A stretch of DNA of 64,000 nt from positions 62,001-126,000 of the forward strand of contig DASWNW010000062.1 of assembly GCA_036399015.1 (NCBI GenBank). Reading direction: 5' to 3'. The stretch comes from QHVT01 sp036399015. GTDB taxonomy: Bacteria > Acidobacteriota > Thermoanaerobaculia > Gp7-AA8. A program made the position numbers and the translations under genes. Shown piece by piece: positions 60,563 through 64,000 of this stretch. The notes beneath the pieces were generated by a model that was not told the origin of the DNA, made no database searches, and was given only the letters and a program-made list of their open reading frames with translations. Within the stretch, counting starts at the first letter, position 1, and each line of letters begins with the position of its first letter.

Positions 60563-63500
60563 ATGTCGTTCGATTGCCGCCGGCTCGTCCTGTCCCTCGG
60601 CGTGTTCCTGCTCGTGCTGTCTCATACCGCGGCGGCGCAGTCCGCGGCGCCGGCCGCGGCGGGGGGTGGGTGCAACCGCACCATCGTGGCGAAGGTCGTC
60701 GCGCTCGACGCTCCCTTCTTCCTCAACCGCCTCGGCGCGCTGATGCCCGAGGGCATGGTCTTCGCGCTCGAGCGCGACGTCGTGAGGGTGACCGACTGCC
60801 CCTCCGGTCAGTGGTGCCCCCGCGCGCGCCTCCGCGATGGCAAGCGGCCCCGCCCCATCGTCCTGCGCGTCAACCAGGGCGACTGCCTCGACATCCAGTT
60901 CACCAACCTCCTCGCCGACGTCCCCGCTCCCTACAACAAGGGCGTCCAGCCGGCCACCCGCCACGCCTCCGTGCACGTCGCCGGTATGCAGATGCAGACC
61001 TCCATCGACGACGACGGCTCCTACGTCGGCGTCAACAACAACAGCCTCGCCGCGCCGGGCGAGTCGAAACGCTACCTCGTGCGCGCGCTCGAGCAGGGGA
61101 CCTATCTCCTCAACAGCGAAGGCGCCGCGTGGGGCGGACTCAATCTGCCGAACGACGGCGCGCAGGTCACGGCGGGCCTCTTCGGCGCCGTCAACGTCGA
61201 GCCGCCGGGCGCGGTCTGGCTGCGCAGCCAGATCACCAACGCCGAGATGATGCAGGCGGTCGACAAGACCAAAGGCAACAACGGCTTCAGCCCCACCGGC
61301 CAGCCCTTCCTCGACTTCAGCTCACCCGTCCTGCAGATGCTGCAGGGCAACGAGCTGGTGAGCACCGACCTCACCGCCATCATCGCCGGGCCGCGCGAGA
61401 ACGGCTACATCTTCCCCGAGTCCGACGACCCCTTCACCAGCCCGGTGCCCTACCTGCCGGACCGCCGCCAGCCGTTCCGCGAGTTCACCATCGAGTACCA
61501 CGAGCTGAACGACGCGCAGCAAGCCTTCCCCGTCTTCGACTACAAGGGGGCGAGCCTCACCGCCACGCTGCAGGCCGCGGGCGACGCGTTCGCGATCAAC
61601 TACGGCAGCGGCGGCATCGGCGCGGAAATCCTCGCCAACCGCTTCGGCCTCGGCCCGATGAACAGTTGCGCCGACTGCCGCTTCGAGGAGTTCTTCCTCA
61701 GCTCCTGGACCGTCGGCGATCCGGCCATGGTCGTCGACTATCCCGCCAACGCCCCCTGCACCGACACGGCCCTCAACAACCCGAGCGTCACCAACACCGC
61801 CATCCCCGCCGCCCCCTGCACGCCGGGCGTGAAGGAGAACGCGCCCGACGGCGTCACGCCGCAGCGCAAGGCGACCAAGGCGCTGTATCCCGAGGACCCG
61901 TCGAACGTCTACCACAGCTACATCAACGACCGGGTCATCTTCCGGACGCTCCACTCCGGCACCGGCGTCTCGCACGTGCATCACCTGCACGCGCACCAGT
62001 GGTTCCACACCGCGAACGCCGACGGCAGCACCTACCTCGACTCGCAGCTCATCAACCCCGGCAGCGCCTACACGATGGAGATCGCCCACCTCGGCAGCGG
62101 CAACCTGAACAAGGTCGTCGGCGACTCGATCTTCCACTGCCACTTCTATCCCCACTTCGGCGCCGGCATGTGGGCGCACTGGCGCTCGCACGACGTCTTC
62201 GAGATCGGCACGCGCCTCGACCAGAACGGCAAGCCGGCCGCCGGCTGGAACCGCGCGCTCCCTGACGGCGAGATCGCCGCCGGCACCCCCATCCCGGCAA
62301 TCGTGCCGATGCCGGCCAAGGCGATGGCGCCGATGCCGGCGCGCGTGCAGATCGTTCCCGTCAAGGATCCGAACGTCCCCAACGGCCCCGTCGCCGGCTG
62401 GCGCGCCGAGACGCATCCCGACGACCTGAAGGCCGGCATCAACCCCGGCTATCCCTTCTTCATCCCCGGCGTCGGCGGCACCCGCGCCCCGCACCCGCCG
62501 ATGGACTTCGCCATCGACAACGGCAAGGAGCTGAACGGCGGCCTGCCGCGCCACGTCCTTCTCAACGCGAACATCAGCAAGGAAGCGCACAACTACCTCA
62601 ACTTCGAGAAGGACGTCGACTACGTCAACGCGTACCGCCTGCCGGAGCAGGGGACCGACGTCGAACAGGTGGCGATGAAGTTCCACGCCACCTGCTGGCA
62701 CGACACCTTCAACTCCCTCGGCGGCCCGGCCAAGTACCGCACCAACGGCCTCCCGCCCGCGCAGGGCGCGCCGTATGCCGACCCCGGCATCCAGGGCAGC
62801 TCGACGAGCGACAACTGCCTGCCGGTCAAGGACTGGTTCACCTACAAGACCGCGGTGGTGCAGACCGACTTCGTCCTCAACAAGCTGGGGTGGCATTACC
62901 CGCAGTCGCGCCTCCTCACGCTCTGGGAGGACGCCGTGCCGACCGTCGACGGGACGCGGCCGCCGGAGCCGCTCTTCATCCGCGCCAACAGCGAGAGCGG
63001 CGTCTCCTTCTGGCACACCAACCTGGTGCCGGCGTACTACCTCATGGACGACTACCAGGTGCGCACGCCGACCGACATCATCGGCCAGCACATCCACCTC
63101 GTGAAGTTCGACGTGACCTCGTCCGACGGCGCCGCGAACGGCTACAACTACGAGGACGGGACGCTCAGCTACCAGGAAGTGCAGGAGCTCATCGACGGCA
63201 TCAACCAGTGCGGCGGCCTGGCGGGCGGCCCGAACTCCATCGGCCCCTGCAAGGGAGGGGCGGGACGCGTCCCGCTGAAGGCGGAGGCGCCGCCGAAGGG
63301 GCTCTGCCCCGACCCCACGAAGAAGCCGTGCAGCGACTGGTTCGGCGCGCAGACCACCGTCCAGCGCTGGCTGGCCGACTCGCTCTCCAGCCCCGCCGAC
63401 GCGGTCAACGGCGAGCGCACGCTGCGCACCGTCTTCACCCACGATCACTTCGGACCGTCGACGCACCAGCAGACCGGCCTCTACGCCGCCTTCATGGTCG

Positions 63501-64000
63501 AGCCGCGCAACAGCAAGTGGTACCTCAACGACGCCGCGCGGACGCCGATGCGCACGCGCCCCGACGGCGGCCCCACCTCGTGGGAGGCGATCATCGAGAC
63601 GCCCGGCTCGCCGAAGGACACTTACCGCGAGTTCGCCCTCGCGCTGCAGGACTTCCAGTTCGCCTACCTCCCGGGAAGCCTCTCCAAGGCGAAGCCGTTC
63701 ACCGGCACCGAGACGGTGCAGGGCGGCGGGACCGTCGCCGCGCCGGCAGGCGACAGCTGGGCCGATCCGAGCAACGCCATCGAGCCGGCGGCGGTGAACA
63801 CGCACCAGCCGGGACCGCAGATCATCAGCGCCGGTCCCACCTCCGGCACCCTCTCCTTCAACTACCGCAACGAGCCGCTGCCGTTCCGCGTGGCAGGCGT
63901 GTCCTCGTATGCCAGCGGTGACGCGAACGCCACCGACCTCGCCTACGTCTTCGCCTCGAACGTCACCCGCAACATGCCGCAGCTCAACGTGCAGCCCACG
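60563..64000 (+). CDS. Very large multicopper oxidase, 3' end outside window
   Basis: At least 1146 residues from ATG 60563 (GGAGGAG upstream), open to the window end. Signal peptide (LVLSLGVFLLVLSHTAAAQS). Copper-type His motifs: RHASVHVAGMQMQ, SHVHHLHAHQWFHT, DSIFHCHFYPHFGAGMWAHW, QHIHLVKFDV, FTHDHFGPSTHQQ. The size and order are like the MnxG/McoA group of multi-domain oxidases (some oxidise Mn(II)) rather than ordinary 500-residue laccases. Substrate unknown. It is separated from the cluster by the repeat block. Confidence 0.85.
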   Translation, partial: MSFDCRRLVLSLGVFLLVLSHTAAAQSAAPAAAGGGCNRTIVAKVVALDAPFFLNRLGALMPEGMVFALERDVVRVTDCPSGQWCPRARLRDGKRPRPIVLRVNQGDCLDIQFTNLLADVPAPYNKGVQPATRHASVHVAGMQMQTSIDDDGSYVGVNNNSLAAPGESKRYLVRALEQGTYLLNSEGAAWGGLNLPNDGAQVTAGLFGAVNVEPPGAVWLRSQITNAEMMQAVDKTKGNNGFSPTGQPFLDFSSPVLQMLQGNELVSTDLTAIIAGPRENGYIFPESDDPFTSPVPYLPDRRQPFREFTIEYHELNDAQQAFPVFDYKGASLTATLQAAGDAFAINYGSGGIGAEILANRFGLGPMNSCADCRFEEFFLSSWTVGDPAMVVDYPANAPCTDTALNNPSVTNTAIPAAPCTPGVKENAPDGVTPQRKATKALYPEDPSNVYHSYINDRVIFRTLHSGTGVSHVHHLHAHQWFHTANADGSTYLDSQLINPGSAYTMEIAHLGSGNLNKVVGDSIFHCHFYPHFGAGMWAHWRSHDVFEIGTRLDQNGKPAAGWNRALPDGEIAAGTPIPAIVPMPAKAMAPMPARVQIVPVKDPNVPNGPVAGWRAETHPDDLKAGINPGYPFFIPGVGGTRAPHPPMDFAIDNGKELNGGLPRHVLLNANISKEAHNYLNFEKDVDYVNAYRLPEQGTDVEQVAMKFHATCWHDTFNSLGGPAKYRTNGLPPAQGAPYADPGIQGSSTSDNCLPVKDWFTYKTAVVQTDFVLNKLGWHYPQSRLLTLWEDAVPTVDGTRPPEPLFIRANSESGVSFWHTNLVPAYYLMDDYQVRTPTDIIGQHIHLVKFDVTSSDGAANGYNYEDGTLSYQEVQELIDGINQCGGLAGGPNSIGPCKGGAGRVPLKAEAPPKGLCPDPTKKPCSDWFGAQTTVQRWLADSLSSPADAVNGERTLRTVFTHDHFGPSTHQQTGLYAAFMVEPRNSKWYLNDAARTPMRTRPDGGPTSWEAIIETPGSPKDTYREFALALQDFQFAYLPGSLSKAKPFTGTETVQGGGTVAAPAGDSWADPSNAIEPAAVNTHQPGPQIISAGPTSGTLSFNYRNEPLPFRVAGVSSYASGDANATDLAYVFASNVTRNMPQLNVQPT

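Noticed and set aside
61322..63805. 827-codon minus-strand open frame
   Set aside because: Antisense to the multicopper oxidase, whose frame carries clear His motifs over the same DNA.

Overview
The window is high-GC DNA from a soil- or sediment-type bacterium. The gene mix (CorE-like ECF sigma factor, KaiC/KaiB with PAS kinases, DUF3500, Sco pairs, many glycosyltransferases, a possible selenocysteine codon) would suit an Acidobacteriota or Myxococcota-like genome, but no ribosomal or other phylogenetic marker is present, so this is a guess.

Region A (1-12.4 kb) is the distal part of an integrated plasmid or ICE-like element. It holds a replication-relaxation-type protein, a 1134-residue adenine methyltransferase/SNF2 helicase fusion, DUF2958, several small zinc-ribbon proteins, an XRE regulator, one gene that appears to start at CTG, and two orphan response regulators. 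Its right end carries a decayed copy of the end of czcA and of the small gene that follows it.

Region B (12.4-35.4 kb) is a metal-resistance island. Each border is marked by the same 165-bp gapless repeat ending in a 19-bp core; the right core runs into the 3' half of a tRNA-Gly(CCC). Inside are a divergent CorE-type Cys-rich ECF sigma factor, a YHS protein and CopA ATPase, czcCBA, small His-rich proteins, a metallothionein, a large His-rich HMBD protein, a TolC/multicopper oxidase/cytochrome c set, a frameshifted DUF305 gene, and a mercury-type operon. That operon has a CsoR-type operator, MerT, an HMA-thioredoxin fusion, a CopZ N-domain protein, a CsoR homologue, a second MerT-like protein and a thioredoxin-like protein. 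In this last gene an in-frame TGA replaces the first Cys of CxxC and is followed by a SECIS-like hairpin. A probable selenoprotein in a mercury/copper operon lacking merA is the most striking item here.

Region C (35.4-46.7 kb) is chromosomal flank: a shortened HupE-type N-domain, a DUF3500/Calx-beta gene broken by an amber codon, an erythromycin-esterase homologue, kaiC-kaiB, a hybrid histidine kinase with response regulator, a DinB-like protein, a cytochrome c/periplasmic-binding fusion and a tandem Sco protein.

Region D (46.8-60 kb) is a glycosyltransferase-rich cluster. Ten tightly coupled plus-strand genes (two PhyH dioxygenases, two sister methyltransferases, LLM monooxygenase, RidA, Rossmann protein, three glycosyltransferases) face a minus-strand set: a 689-residue unrecognised protein, a Gly/Lys-rich protein and a GT2. 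Two families of hairpin-forming repeats (CCGAGGAAC and GTTGC based) lie in and between these genes, in two cases as in-frame insertions. The window ends inside a very large multicopper oxidase gene (60.6 kb onward).
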